Counted from the stretch's first letter, positions 1-9,050 are shown. The stretch is DNA of 64,000 nucleotides from Streptomyces sp. V3I7 (GCF_030817495.1 NZ_JAUSZK010000001.1:1336001-1400000); one strand, 5' to 3'. Numbers and translations are program-made. The notes: generated from the sequence alone by a model not told the origin.

Positions 1-544
1 TCAGGTCCTCGGCGCCGGGGAAGTACGGCAGCAGGCTGGTGAGGCCGTTGAGGTCGGTGCCGTGGTTGCTGGGGGCGATGCCGACGAGGGCGTTCACCTT
101 GGCGGCGCCGCCGAGGAACTTCAGGTAGTAGCGGGGCATCATGCCGCCCTGGGAGTGACCGACCAGGTCGGCCTTGGCGGCTCCGGTGGCACCGAGCACC
201 TTGTCGACGTAGACCGACAGCTGCTCTGCCGACTTGTCGACGGGCCCGAGGCCGTAGAAGACGGGGACGCCGGACAGTTGCCCGTAGTCGAGGGAGAAGA
301 CGCAGTATCCGCGGTCCTTCAGATACGGCGCCAGTGACACCCAGTTGTCGACGGAGTTCCCCAGCGTGCCGTGGACCAGCACGACGGGACGGGGGTGGGC
401 CGCGGACGGCCTGCAAGAGAAGTCGTTCCAACCACTGCTGGGCCCCGTGGATTCCGCGTTGGCGGTGGCGGCGGGTACGACGGCGACGGCAGCGGTCAGC
501 AGGAGTGCGGTGAGGGGTCTGACCACTCGCTTCCAGGGCAGCAT
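1..544 (-). CDS. Secreted lipase/esterase, alpha/beta hydrolase fold (partial, C-terminus outside window)
   Basis: The first 181 residues are visible and the gene runs off the left edge. Residues 1-30 form a Sec signal peptide: a KR-containing start, a hydrophobic stretch and an ANA cleavage site before Glu31. VLVHGT (55-60) is the oxyanion-hole HG motif of class 2 lipases. GHSQGG (129-134) is the nucleophile elbow with Ser131; the catalytic Asp and His would lie in the missing part. Family knowledge: these exported enzymes hydrolyse triacylglycerols and other esters outside the cell. The ATG start is preceded by an AAGGAGAT-type ribosome binding site. A CRP-like palindrome lies about 50 nt upstream. 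The exact substrate cannot be told. Confidence 0.9.
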   Translation of the reverse strand, partial: MLPWKRVVRPLTALLLTAAVAVVPAATANAESTGPSSGWNDFSCRPSAAHPRPVVLVHGTLGNSVDNWVSLAPYLKDRGYCVFSLDYGQLSGVPVFYGLGPVDKSAEQLSVYVDKVLGATGAAKADLVGHSQGGMMPRYYLKFLGGAAKVNALVGIAPSNHGTDLNGLTSLLPYFPGAEDL

Positions 545-591
545 CGTGTGATCTCCTTGCGGCTCAAGGGAGGTGCGACGGCCGTACTCCC

Positions 592-607
592 TGTGATCCG
601 GATCACG
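592..607. promoter_or_regulatory. CRP-like palindrome upstream of the lipase gene
   Basis: TGTGATCCGGATCACG contains the perfect 14-bp palindrome GTGATCCGGATCAC (593-606) and fits TGTGA-N6-TCACA at 9 of 10 fixed positions. It sits about 48 bp before the lipase ATG, where an activator or repressor could act. Assignment to a CRP/FNR-type protein is inference from the motif; another palindrome-binding regulator is possible. Confidence 0.45.
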
Positions 608-714
608 AGGATGCTGTTCATTCGTCAAGTTACGAGCGAGTAGCCCCACTGTGAAGCTACGTGTCAGTAAAAACTTCCATCAAACCCGGAACACAGCCAC
701 CTGCCTACGGACCG

Positions 715-1095
715 TCACCAGACAGGCCTGACCGGACCGTAAGCCGCAATCCCCTCCAGACACTCCCGCAACACGCGTACCGAGTCCTCACCGAGGATGA
801 CGCCCCACGCCCCCACGACCTCGGCGGCCGCCTCCTCCGCCGCCCGGGTACACGCCCACCCCCGCTCGGTGAGCACGACCAGCCGCGCCCGGGCATCCTC
901 GGGATGCGGTCGCCGCTCGGCGTACCCCTTCCGCACGATCTCGTCGACGAGTTGACTGGCCGCCTGCTTCGTCACCCCGAGATGCCCGGCGAGCTCGGTG
1001 ACCGTGGCCCCGTCGGGCGCGAGCCGCGCGATCGTGACCCACGAGATCCATGGCCCCCGCTTCATCTCGCACGCCACCCCGCTCAGCGGCAGCAA
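715..1095 (-). pseudogene. MarR-family regulator, N-terminally truncated
   Basis: The reading frame carries the winged-helix part of a MarR protein: ATVTELAGHLGVTKQAASQL is the helix-turn-helix and the following RRPHPEDARARLVVLT is the wing. MarR proteins normally have about 40 more residues in front, forming the first dimerisation helices; these are missing. The only start candidates are a TTG at 1095 or an ATG at 1065, neither with a clear ribosome binding site. The frame breaks off exactly where a cupin remnant begins on the other strand, so both genes seem to have lost their 5' ends in one deletion. A short functional protein started from ATG 1065 cannot be ruled out. Confidence 0.6.
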
Positions 1096-1281
1096 GGAAC
1101 TGTGCTCGACGGCCGCACCGAGCGCATCTCCGCGGGCGACACCGTGATCATCAACCCGGGCGCGACCCTCGCCGTCGAGAACCCGACCGAGCAGACCGCG
1201 ATCTCATGGGTCACGACGTCCATCGGGCTGGAGGCCGAGCTGGCCGACGGGACGCGCATCACGCCGCCCTGGGCCAACTGA
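1096..1281 (+). pseudogene. Cupin-domain protein, C-terminal remnant
   Basis: About 60 residues match the C-terminal half of a small cupin: LDGRTERISAGDTVIINPG is the usual second cupin stretch (xGDxxxxPxG-like), followed by a typical C-terminus ending ITPPWAN. The metal-binding first motif (HxH...E) and the start are absent. The fragment begins at the truncated end of the divergent MarR gene. Divergent MarR-cupin pairs are a common arrangement, so this is best read as the remains of one such pair after deletion of the shared promoter region. Confidence 0.55.
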
Positions 1282-1298
1282 CCACGGAATCACCGGCG

Positions 1299-2309
1299 TC
1301 ACGCCGCCAACGTCCCCGGCATCACAGCCCGCGGCCCGAACTTCGCGCGGGCCCGGTCCGCGACCTCCTCGATGCGGCGGACCTTTTCGTCGACGGGGTC
1401 GAAGGAGAGCTGGCGGGAGGCCTGTTCCGCGGGGGCGAGGCCCTCGGCGCGGAGGGTGAGGGCGCGGACGCGGGCGCGTTGCAGGCCGAGGGCCTCGTAC
1501 ATGCCGTACGCCTCCCTCGTCAGCGCGGCGGAGTGCGCGGTCGGTTCGCCGAGGGTGCGGGTGCGGGTGGTCGAGGTGGGGGTCCCCCCGCTCGAGCCGG
1601 TTCGAGAGCGGGGGAGGTCGGCGTAGCGCACGGTGAGGGTCAGGGTGCGACAGACCTTCTCCAGGGAACGCAGTCGGGCACCCAGCTCGTCGGCGGACGA
1701 GAGCAGGGCGCGGCGATGCCGGAACGAGTCCACCTCGTCACGGGAGAAGGAGCGTTCGGCCGACACCGAACGGGACACCGCGTTCGGGGTCACCCGGTCA
1801 CGGTCGATGCCGTTCGCCTTCTCGTGCAGCTCGCGGCCGGCCTTCGCGCCGACCAGCCGCTGGAGCGTGGACAGCGGCGCGCCGGCGACCCGGCCGAGGG
1901 TGTCGAGCCCGTACTCGCACAGGGTGCGGGCGGTCGCGGGCCCGACGCCGGGAAGCGCGATGACGGGCCGCCTGGCGAGGAACTCCGCGAGGGCGTCCGG
2001 CCCTTCGGGAACGACACAGGTCACCCCGGGCCGGGCGTCGCGCAGCGCCATGCGGGCCAGCATCGGCCCCGGCCCGGCGCCGATCACGCAGTCGACGCCG
2101 TACAGCGCGAGCGCCCGCACCCGCAGCACAGCCGCCAACTCGACGGCGCTGCGCCCGAAGTAGCGCTCGGCGCCCCGCAGATCGAGCAGCGCACCGTCGG
2201 GCGGCAGGGCCTCGACGACCGGCGTGAACTCCTCCAGCAGCCCGAGCAGCCCCGGCAGGGCGGCCTCGTACATCGGAGGCAGCTGGAAACGTACGCAGAG
2301 GATGGTCAT
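1299..2309 (-). CDS. Y-family DNA polymerase-like protein (DinB/ImuB type), DnaE2 partner
   Basis: 336 residues. It carries the helix-hairpin-helix stretch GVGPATARTLCEYGLDTLGR and a little-finger-like region of Y-family polymerases, and ends near a beta-clamp-type motif QLSFD. The N-terminus reads MTILCVRF where active DinB enzymes have a metal-binding DMD, and the usual second acidic pair is reduced to LLDL. This suggests a catalytically weak or inactive, ImuB-like accessory protein; that is inference from motif comparison. The ATG overlaps the dnaE2 stop codon as ATGA, so the two are translationally coupled. A palindromic repeat (1576-1616) adds about 15 residues in frame near residue 240. 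In S. coelicolor I recall a DinB gene beside dnaE2 in this place. Confidence 0.85.
   Translation of the reverse strand: MTILCVRFQLPPMYEAALPGLLGLLEEFTPVVEALPPDGALLDLRGAERYFGRSAVELAAVLRVRALALYGVDCVIGAGPGPMLARMALRDARPGVTCVVPEGPDALAEFLARRPVIALPGVGPATARTLCEYGLDTLGRVAGAPLSTLQRLVGAKAGRELHEKANGIDRDRVTPNAVSRSVSAERSFSRDEVDSFRHRRALLSSADELGARLRSLEKVCRTLTLTVRYADLPRSRTGSSGGTPTSTTRTRTLGEPTAHSAALTREAYGMYEALGLQRARVRALTLRAEGLAPAEQASRQLSFDPVDEKVRRIEEVADRARAKFGPRAVMPGTLAA
1576..1616. repeat. Small palindromic repeat inside the Y-family polymerase gene
   Basis: The core is CCCCCGCTCGA ... TCGAGAGCGGGGG, an imperfect hairpin flanked by GTGGGGGT. The same design appears twice at 29953-29992 and 30011-30043 (GGGTGCCCCCTGCTCGA ... 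GAGCTTGGGGGAG). Here it lies in a coding region and keeps the frame open, encoding roughly LPRSRTGSSGGTPTS between VRYAD and TTRTRT. Confidence 0.7.
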
Positions 2310-5300
2310 CCCGCACTCCCCGGACTCTGGTGCCACAACTTCCGTACCTGTGAAGGGTCCTGGCCCGCCGGTCGCAGATCGGCCCACGGGTGCATCGCGT
2401 ATCCGGTGGACATACGGATACGACGGCCATGGGTCGGGTCCCGGTCCCCGTCGGCCTCCTCCCCCACCGGCTCCGCCAGCCGCGCGGCCACCTCGCTCAG
2501 GCCGCCCTCGGCGCGCAGCTCGGTCAGCTCGGCGAGGTTCCAGGCGGCGGCGCCGACCACACTGAGACTGCGCGGACCACGCCGCTGCACCACTCCGCGC
2601 ACCAGCAGCAGCCAGGAATGGAAGACGGTGTGCGCACACGCGTCATGGGAGTCGTCGAAGAAGGCAAGGTCGACCAGTCCCGTCCCGTCGTCCAGCGTGG
2701 TGAAGATGACGCGCTTGCCGGACCGGATCGGCGGCGTCTGGGTGGCCACCTTGGTTCCGGCGACCAGCACCGTCTCCCCGTGCCGCGCCTCCCGCAGCCG
2801 CCGCGCCGACACCACGCCCAACTCCCGCAGGAACTCCTGGTGGTCGTCCATCAGGTTGCGCGAGGCGTCCATGGACAGCACACCCAGCTCGGCACTGAGC
2901 CGCTCCGCCGCGGACAGATCGGGCAGCCCTGCAGAGGCAGCCTCCCGCCCTCCGCTCAAGGGCAGTTGACCACCACCGACACCTCGTGCCCCCCGATGCA
3001 ACTCGGTCAAGTGAAGTTGCAGATCACGCCGATTGGCGCCGAAGGCATCCAACGCCCCCACCTGCGCGAGCCGTCCGGCCAGGGGCCGACTCGGCCGGGC
3101 CCGCTCCCAGAAGTCCAGCAGCGAGACATAGGGCTGCCCCTCCGCGATCCGAGCCGCCTCGGCCTCACTGATGCCATACACATCGGAAAGAGCCAGCCGA
3201 AGCCCCCACACCACAGGCGAATCAGACACCAGTTCGACCCGATAATCGACCGCCGACCGGTTCACGTCCAACGGCAGGATCGGCACCCCACGCCGCCGCG
3301 CGTCCGCCAGCAGCAGCCGCTTCGGATACATCCCGGGGTCATGCGTGAGCAGCCCGGCATAGAAGGCGGCCGGATGATGCGCCTTCAGCCACGCCGACTG
3401 ATACGTCGGCACGGCAAAAGCGACCGCATGTGCCTTGCAGAACCCATAACTGCCGAACGCCTCGATGATCTCCCACGTCCGCCGAATCGTTTCTGCGTCG
3501 TACCCGCGCTCCTCCGCCCGCTGTGCGAACCACACCCGGATCCGCCCCTGCGACTCCGCGTCGGACAACCCCCGCCGCACCCGGTCCGCCTCACCGCGCC
3601 CACACCCGGTCATGATGGCGACGATGTCGATGATCTGCTCGTGAAAGACGACGACCCCGTACGTGTCCCGCAGCGGCCCCTCCAGATCCGGATGCGGACA
3701 ACGCACCGGCGCCCGCCCGTGCCGCGCCTCGATGAAGGGCCGCACCATGTCGGCGGCCACCGGCCCCGGCCGGAACAGCGAGATGTCGACGACCAGGTCA
3801 TGGAAAGTGGCCGGCTGAAGCCGCCCGACCAGATCCCGCTGCCCCGGCGACTCGATCTGGAAGCACCCCAGCGTCTCGGTGGACCGAATCAGCCGATACG
3901 TCTCGGCATCCCCGTCCTTCAGGGAATCCAGATCGATCCGCTCCCCGGTGGCCCGCTCCACCTCGCCCACCGCATGCGCCATGGCCGACTGCATCCGCAC
4001 CCCGAGCACATCGAGCTTGAGCAGCCCGAGATCCTCGACGTCCTCCTTGTCGAACTGCGACATGGGAAACCCCTCCCCACTGGTCGGCACGACCGGCGTA
4101 CGCGACAGCAGAGAGGCATCGGAAAGGATCACTCCGCACGGATGCATGGCCACACCGCGCGGCAGAGCGTCCAGAGCCTCGACCAGCTCCCACAACCTGC
4201 CGTACCGCTCCTTCTCCCCCGCGAGCCGCTTCAGCTCGGGCAGCTCCTCCAATGCGGCGCGAGCATCGCGCGCCCGGATATGCGGAAAGGACTTGGCGAT
4301 GCGATCGATATCGGCCGGATCCATGGACAAGGCAGCGCCCACGTCCCGAATGGCATGCCGCACCCGATACGTCTCGGGCATGGAAACCGTGGCCACCCGC
4401 TCGGCACCGAACCGCTCGATGATCGCCCGATAGACCTCCAGCCGGCGAGCGGACTCCACGTCGATGTCGATATCGGGCAGGACAACACGCTCCCTCGACA
4501 GGAAGCGCTCCATCAACAACCCGTGCTCCATGGGATCGGCATGCGCGATACCCAGAAGATGATTGACCAACGACCCGGCCCCGGACCCCCGAGCGGCAAC
4601 CCGAATCCCCATCTCCCGTACGTCATCGACCACCTGAGCGACCGTCAGGAAATAAGAAGCGAACCCATGATGGGCGATGATCCCCAACTCGTCATGCATC
4701 CGCTCCCAGTACTGCCTCCGCCCCTCATATCCCCGCGACACCATCCCCGCAGCCGCCCGTGAGGCCAGCGCCCGCTGGGCACTGCGCCGCCCGGCCCCCA
4801 CCAGACGCGCCTCAGGGAAATGAACAGCCCCCATGCCCAGATCGTCCTCGGGATCGACCACACACATGGCGGCAACAGCCTCCACCTCCGCCAGCAGCCG
4901 AGGGGCGAGGTCACGCCGGTACCCCGCAGCCTCCACAACCCGCTCGGCGATCTCCAGCATGGCCCCGCCCCCCTTCAGCCAGGCCTCGCCGGAGTCCAGC
5001 TCCTTCCCGGGGTCGATCGGAACCAGCCGACGCGCGGCGTCCAGAACATCGGCCACGCCCCCCAGCCCCTGGTCGGCGTACCGCACGGCGTTGCTGAGCA
5101 CAGGCCGGATCCCCTGCTCGACCGCGAACCCCACCGTACGAGCGGCAAGCCGCAGAGAACCGCTCCCGGTCCCCGCCCGCCCATGCCAGACGACCTCCAA
5201 CCGCAGACCGTCCCCATAGACATCCCTCCAGGGCCCCACCAACCTGGCGGCACGATCCGGCCGCCCCGCGGCCAGAGCACGCCCCACGTCGGACTCAGGC

Positions 5301-5731
5301 CCCAGCAGCACCACCAGCCCGTCACCACGGTTGTCACCCCAGTCAAGCCGAGGCGCCCCGTCGCCGCCCCCATGAGCAGCGCTGACCAGCCGGCACAGAT
5401 CGGCCCACCCCCGAGCCCCGTCACGGGCAAGGAAGGTCACGCGAGGAACGGACTCATCGACAAAGGCACCCCCACGCACAGGGGTACGACGCCGCTCCCG
5501 GCGCACAGGCTCCCCGACCGCCAGATCCACCCCGAACAAAGGACGAACACCGACCCGCGCACAGGCCTTGGCGAAACGAACCGCGCCCGCGAGGGTGTCC
5601 CGGTCAGTGAGGGCGAGGGCATCCATCCCCCGCTCCGAGGCGCGCTCGGCCAGCCGCTCCGGGTGCGAGGCGCCGTAGCGCAAGGAGAACCCGGAGACGG
5701 TGTGCAGATGCGTGAAGCCCGGCACCCACAC
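2306..5731 (-). CDS. dnaE2: Error-prone DNA polymerase III alpha subunit DnaE2
   Basis: 1141 residues, close to the usual DnaE2 length. The N-terminus has a PHP domain (FTHLHT, 7-11). The C-family polymerase core shows RGSGAGS (381-387) and the catalytic aspartates in PDIDIDV (Asp420, 422, 424). Helix-hairpin-helix and OB-fold regions follow. Family knowledge: DnaE2 performs damage-induced, mutagenic translesion synthesis with a Y-family partner; here that partner is the coupled downstream gene. The first GTG (5731) touches the GGGAG motif; the GTG two codons later (5725) is better spaced, so the true start may be there. Two LexA-like boxes lie 30-80 bp upstream. Function is certain; the start is not. 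Confidence 0.95.
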   Translation of the reverse strand: MWVPGFTHLHTVSGFSLRYGASHPERLAERASERGMDALALTDRDTLAGAVRFAKACARVGVRPLFGVDLAVGEPVRRERRRTPVRGGAFVDESVPRVTFLARDGARGWADLCRLVSAAHGGGDGAPRLDWGDNRGDGLVVLLGPESDVGRALAAGRPDRAARLVGPWRDVYGDGLRLEVVWHGRAGTGSGSLRLAARTVGFAVEQGIRPVLSNAVRYADQGLGGVADVLDAARRLVPIDPGKELDSGEAWLKGGGAMLEIAERVVEAAGYRRDLAPRLLAEVEAVAAMCVVDPEDDLGMGAVHFPEARLVGAGRRSAQRALASRAAAGMVSRGYEGRRQYWERMHDELGIIAHHGFASYFLTVAQVVDDVREMGIRVAARGSGAGSLVNHLLGIAHADPMEHGLLMERFLSRERVVLPDIDIDVESARRLEVYRAIIERFGAERVATVSMPETYRVRHAIRDVGAALSMDPADIDRIAKSFPHIRARDARAALEELPELKRLAGEKERYGRLWELVEALDALPRGVAMHPCGVILSDASLLSRTPVVPTSGEGFPMSQFDKEDVEDLGLLKLDVLGVRMQSAMAHAVGEVERATGERIDLDSLKDGDAETYRLIRSTETLGCFQIESPGQRDLVGRLQPATFHDLVVDISLFRPGPVAADMVRPFIEARHGRAPVRCPHPDLEGPLRDTYGVVVFHEQIIDIVAIMTGCGRGEADRVRRGLSDAESQGRIRVWFAQRAEERGYDAETIRRTWEIIEAFGSYGFCKAHAVAFAVPTYQSAWLKAHHPAAFYAGLLTHDPGMYPKRLLLADARRRGVPILPLDVNRSAVDYRVELVSDSPVVWGLRLALSDVYGISEAEAARIAEGQPYVSLLDFWERARPSRPLAGRLAQVGALDAFGANRRDLQLHLTELHRGARGVGGGQLPLSGGREAASAGLPDLSAAERLSAELGVLSMDASRNLMDDHQEFLRELGVVSARRLREARHGETVLVAGTKVATQTPPIRSGKRVIFTTLDDGTGLVDLAFFDDSHDACAHTVFHSWLLLVRGVVQRRGPRSLSVVGAAAWNLAELTELRAEGGLSEVAARLAEPVGEEADGDRDPTHGRRIRMSTGYAMHPWADLRPAGQDPSQVRKLWHQSPGSAG

Positions 5732-5760
5732 CTCCCGTACTCATGAGCCCCAATCGGCTA

Positions 5761-5776
5761 TCGAACATCAGTTCCA
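5761..5776. promoter_or_regulatory. LexA (SOS) box upstream of dnaE2
   Basis: TCGAACATCAGTTCCA matches the actinobacterial LexA consensus TCGAAC-N4-GTTCGA at 11 of 12 fixed positions. It lies 30 bp before the dnaE2 start, a good place for repression. dnaE2 genes of related actinobacteria are SOS-controlled, which fits. Confidence 0.6.
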
Positions 5777-5796
5777 CCTCCACCATACCCCCATTC

Positions 5797-5812
5797 CCGA
5801 ACACCTGTACGA
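5797..5812. promoter_or_regulatory. Second, weaker LexA-like box
   Basis: CCGAACACCTGTACGA matches TCGAAC-N4-GTTCGA at 10 of 12 fixed positions and lies 20 bp further from dnaE2 than the first box. Tandem sites would allow cooperative repression. Alone it would be a weak call. Confidence 0.35.
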
Positions 5813-6032
5813 TCCAACTCGACGCGCCCCTGACCTGCACAAACACGGACGGAGACCCGCGTACGGCGGGCAGGGGACGCGGCGGGGGTGTCCGCCCGCA
5901 GCGGCCGGCGAAACCCAGGGCTCCACCAAAGAGACAGCCCGCCGGACCGAGGACGGGGCCCCCGGTGCGGCCCGCCCCAGAACGGCCGAGAGCCGACCAC
6001 AGGCAGACAGAGGCAGGCAGAGAACGACGAAG

Positions 6033-6056
6033 CCCGCCCCTCGCGCAAGGGGCGGG
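6033..6056 (-). terminator. Intrinsic terminator after the first protease gene
   Basis: CCCGCCCC-T-CGCGCA-A-GGGGCGGG forms an 8-bp GC stem 26 bp past the stop codon of the protease gene. There is no long U tract, as is usual in Streptomyces. Confidence 0.7.
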
Positions 6057-6081
6057 ACTCCAGGTACCGCAGAGCGATACG

Positions 6082-7161
6082 TCAGCCGATCGAGGACCCC
6101 GTGGCCGACAGCGCCTCGGTGACCGGCTGGAAGAACGTCTCCCCGCCGGAGGTGCAGTCACCACTGCCACCGGACGTCAGCCCGATCGCCTTGTCACCCG
6201 AGAACAGCGAACCGCCACTGTCACCGGGCTCGGCGCACACGTCGGTCTGGATCAGCCCGCTCACCGTGCCCTCCGAGTAGTTCACGGTGGCGTTCAGACC
6301 GGTGACCGTGCCGTCGTGCACCTGGGTCGTCGAGCCGCTGCGGGTGACCTTCATACCCACGGTGGCCTCGGCCGCCCCGCTGATCGCTTGCGAGGACCCG
6401 TTGTACAGGTTGACCTCGCTCGGGTGGTCGACGCTCCCGGTGTACTTGACCAGACCGAAGTCGTTGCCCGGGAAGCTGGACTGCTCGTTCTGCCCGACCA
6501 CGTTGCCGGACGAGTCCGACCAGCTGGAGATGGCATCGGTGCAGTGCCCGGCGGTCAGGAAGTACGGCTGACCGTCCTTGACCACGTTGAAGCCGAGCGA
6601 GCAGCGCCCGCCCGAGCCGGTGATGGCGTCACCGCCGGCGAGGAAGGGCTTGAACTCCCCCTTCGACCGCTGGAGTTCGACCTTCGCGCCGAGCCCGTCG
6701 GTCACCTTGCCGAGCTTGGCCCACGCGGCCTTGGAGACCGTGCGGTCCGCGGTGACGACGACCTTGTTGGTGACCGGGTCGGTCGCCCACGAGGTACCGG
6801 GGATGGTCGCGTCCTTGCTCAACGTGGCACGCGCGCCGTCGAGTTCGGCGAGGGAGTTCGCCACGACTCTGGCCTTGGCGCCAGCCGCCTCGACCGTACC
6901 GGCGGCCGACTCGTCGAGCACGTTCACGACGAGGCTCTTCGCCTGGGCGTCGTAGTACGCGCCCGCCGCGTCGGCGCCGAGGTCCCGTACGAGCGTCGAG
7001 GCGAGCTTTCCGGCCGCCGGCGCCGACAGGATCTGGGGCGCCGCGGCCTTCGCGGGCTCACTGGCGTTCGCACTCTGGAAGGTGACGCCCGCTGCGACGA
7101 GTGCGGCGACGGCTGCACCTGCCACGGCGGCCCGCCGCCTGGTTATGCGTCGATGCTTCAA
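6082..7161 (-). CDS. Secreted chymotrypsin-like serine protease (S1 family, streptogrisin type) with propeptide
   Basis: 359 residues. A long basic N-terminus (RRITRRR) leads into a hydrophobic signal segment ending at ANA, near residue 33. Residues about 34-174 form an alpha-lytic-protease-type propeptide that acts as folding chaperone and inhibitor. The mature enzyme probably starts near Ala175 in LAGGDAI. The triad is His206 (TAGHC), Asp234 (GNDFG) and Ser315 (GDSGG). The start is TTG, with GGAGG seven bases upstream. The propeptide is longer than in streptogrisin A/B and closer to streptogrisin C/D-like enzymes. It lies just downstream of a second protease on the same strand but behind a strong terminator, so it is probably transcribed separately. 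Confidence 0.93.
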   Translation of the reverse strand: MKHRRITRRRAAVAGAAVAALVAAGVTFQSANASEPAKAAAPQILSAPAAGKLASTLVRDLGADAAGAYYDAQAKSLVVNVLDESAAGTVEAAGAKARVVANSLAELDGARATLSKDATIPGTSWATDPVTNKVVVTADRTVSKAAWAKLGKVTDGLGAKVELQRSKGEFKPFLAGGDAITGSGGRCSLGFNVVKDGQPYFLTAGHCTDAISSWSDSSGNVVGQNEQSSFPGNDFGLVKYTGSVDHPSEVNLYNGSSQAISGAAEATVGMKVTRSGSTTQVHDGTVTGLNATVNYSEGTVSGLIQTDVCAEPGDSGGSLFSGDKAIGLTSGGSGDCTSGGETFFQPVTEALSATGSSIG

Positions 7162-7485
7162 CTCACGTCCTCCTGTGGGGGGTCGGCCCAGGAGGTTATG
7201 GGGACCTCGTGAGCCGGAAGGATGGTTGACGGGCGCCTACTATTCCGAGGCCCACAGGGGGCACACAAGGTCGACTTCAGGACGCGCGTGCGACCCCACC
7301 GCACGCCCCCTCAACCCCCGCGCCACCACAACCGTTCGCAGTCGCCCCAGGAAGATTCGCACTGCAAACACATGCTCCACACAAGAAAGTGACATCCACG
7401 CTGGCTTGATTGCGCCCCCCAACAACCGAACCGGCACCCGAACAACGGCCGATCCCTCCCCAAACCGGCAGCCACACGAACAACA

Positions 7486-7522
7486 GATGGCCCCCGCACG
7501 CGAATTGCGCGCGGGGGCCATC
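7486..7522. terminator. Strong hairpin terminator between the two protease genes
   Basis: GATGGCCCCCGC ... GCGGGGGCCATC is a perfect 12-bp outer stem with a further paired CGCG/GCGC interior. It lies 60 bp past the stop of the upstream protease gene and separates the two protease transcription units. The rest of 7162-7582 holds the promoter and ribosome binding site of the first protease; I see no gene there. Confidence 0.8.
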
Positions 7523-7582
7523 TCGAATCAGACCCGACTGGACCTGAACCGGATCGTCAGGCCCGGCTAGACCTGGACCGGG

Positions 7583-8485
7583 TCAGTAGACGTGAACCCC
7601 ATAGGCGTTCAGCGCCTCGGTGACCGGCTGGAAGAACGTCGTACCGCCGGAGGTGCAGTTGCCACTGCCGCCGGAGGTCAGACCGTACGCCCGGGTACCG
7701 CCGTACAGCGGACCACCGGAGTCACCGGGCTCGGCGCAGACGTTGGTCTGGATGAGCCCGTAGACGATGTCACCGCCGCCGTAGTTCACCGTCGCGTTGA
7801 GCGCCTGGACGGTCCCGCTGTGGATACCCGTCGTGGAACCGCGCCGGGTGACAGACGTACCCACGGACGGCGTGGACGCGCTGGTGATGTCCTGGCTGCC
7901 GACGGTGCCCGACTTGGTCACCGAGCTGTTGGTGTAGCTCACGATGCCGTAGTCGTTGCCCGGGAAGGAGGAGCCGGCGGTGGAACCGAGCGTCGTCGTG
8001 TGCGAGGAGTTCGACCACCAGGTGCCCGCACCGTCGGTGCAGTGACCGGCGGTCAGGAAGTAGTAGTTGCCCGCGGAGTCCTGGACGTTGAAGCCGAGTG
8101 AGCAACGCCAGCTACTCGCATAGATGGCGTCGCCGCCGGAGATCAGCTTCTGGAACTTGCCGGGCGTGTGCTTGATGGTCAGGGCCTCGGAGTTGCCACC
8201 CGCCTGCCGCTTGATCTTGGCGATCTCGGCCTGGGAGACGGTGCTGTCGACGGTGACGACGACGCGGTTGGTCTTGCTGTCGACCGCCCACGCCGTACCG
8301 GCGATGTCGGCCGCACCAACGGCGTCGCTCGCCTTGGTGAGCTGGGTGGCGCTGAACGTGTGGGCGTCGCTCGCGCTCGCGGTCGGCACGGCGAGCGCGG
8401 CCGCGGCCACGAATCCGGTGGCCACGGCGACGAGCCGGGTCCGTCTGGCGAGGCCGGTACGGGGAGTGGTGCGCTTGATCCTCAC
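7583..8485 (-). CDS. sprB: Streptogrisin B-like secreted serine protease precursor
   Basis: 300 residues from a GTG with GGGAGG upstream. It closely resembles what I remember of Streptomyces griseus SprB: signal peptide to about ASAS (39), a propeptide of about 76 residues ending PGKFQKL, then mature protease from Ile116 (ISGGDAIY). The triad is His148 (TAGHC), Asp178 (GNDYG) and Ser256 (GDSGGP). Four cysteines at the usual places can form two disulfides. Longer upstream starts are open but have no ribosome binding site. It secretes an alkaline protease that feeds the mycelium on protein. Such genes are usually growth-phase controlled; no regulator site was recognised here. Confidence 0.93.
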   Translation of the reverse strand: MRIKRTTPRTGLARRTRLVAVATGFVAAAALAVPTASASDAHTFSATQLTKASDAVGAADIAGTAWAVDSKTNRVVVTVDSTVSQAEIAKIKRQAGGNSEALTIKHTPGKFQKLISGGDAIYASSWRCSLGFNVQDSAGNYYFLTAGHCTDGAGTWWSNSSHTTTLGSTAGSSFPGNDYGIVSYTNSSVTKSGTVGSQDITSASTPSVGTSVTRRGSTTGIHSGTVQALNATVNYGGGDIVYGLIQTNVCAEPGDSGGPLYGGTRAYGLTSGGSGNCTSGGTTFFQPVTEALNAYGVHVY

Positions 8486-9050
8486 GTTTCGTTCCCTCCC
8501 GGGAAGTCGGGGGCCCGCGGGGGGTCGGGGCCCGTGAGGCGCAGTCAGGACACACGAAACGTCCGGAGTCCGGACACGCCGTGCCCCTGACAAGCGCTGA
8601 GGGGGAGTATTCGGCCGAACGGACGGTCGGCGCAAGGGGGCCTTTCGGTCGCCCGCCTGTGCGCGAGCTGTGTTGACGCTGTGTCACCCGGCGAAAGATC
8701 CCGAAATGCAGAGCTGACCGCCCGTCAAGTCCTCATGCACCCCAGGTCCGCACCTGGACCACACACCCCTCTCCCACCACCTCATATGTTCGGATAGTCG
8801 GCTTAGGTACACCGGACGGACCCCTGTACACGCCGTACGTCACCCATCCGCCGCGAAGAATCATATTTCACTCTCAGTCAGCAGCCGTACCCGCTAAGTC
8901 CCTTGGGGGGCCAGGGCTCTCGACGTACGGGTCGCGCACCAGTACCGTCACAAACCCCCCGCTCGGCGTCTATTCACTTGGCGCGCCATCCGCATCATGG
9001 AAGACCATAGGTGCGGAAAGGATGAAAGACCGCTGTGAGAGGAGGCGTCC
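8486..9050. other. Intergenic region between protease and sepF-like genes
   Basis: The 565 bp hold the divergent promoter regions of the protease (minus) and the SepF-like gene (plus). A short inverted repeat CCAGGT-CCGC-ACCTGG lies at 8742-8757. GAGGAGG at about 9038 is the ribosome binding site of the SepF-like gene. No coding region or RNA gene was recognised. Confidence 0.5.

Noticed and set aside
2390..4762. Long plus-strand frame (790 codons) over dnaE2
   Set aside because: Antisense frame kept open by GC bias; dnaE2 has catalytic motifs and full family length.
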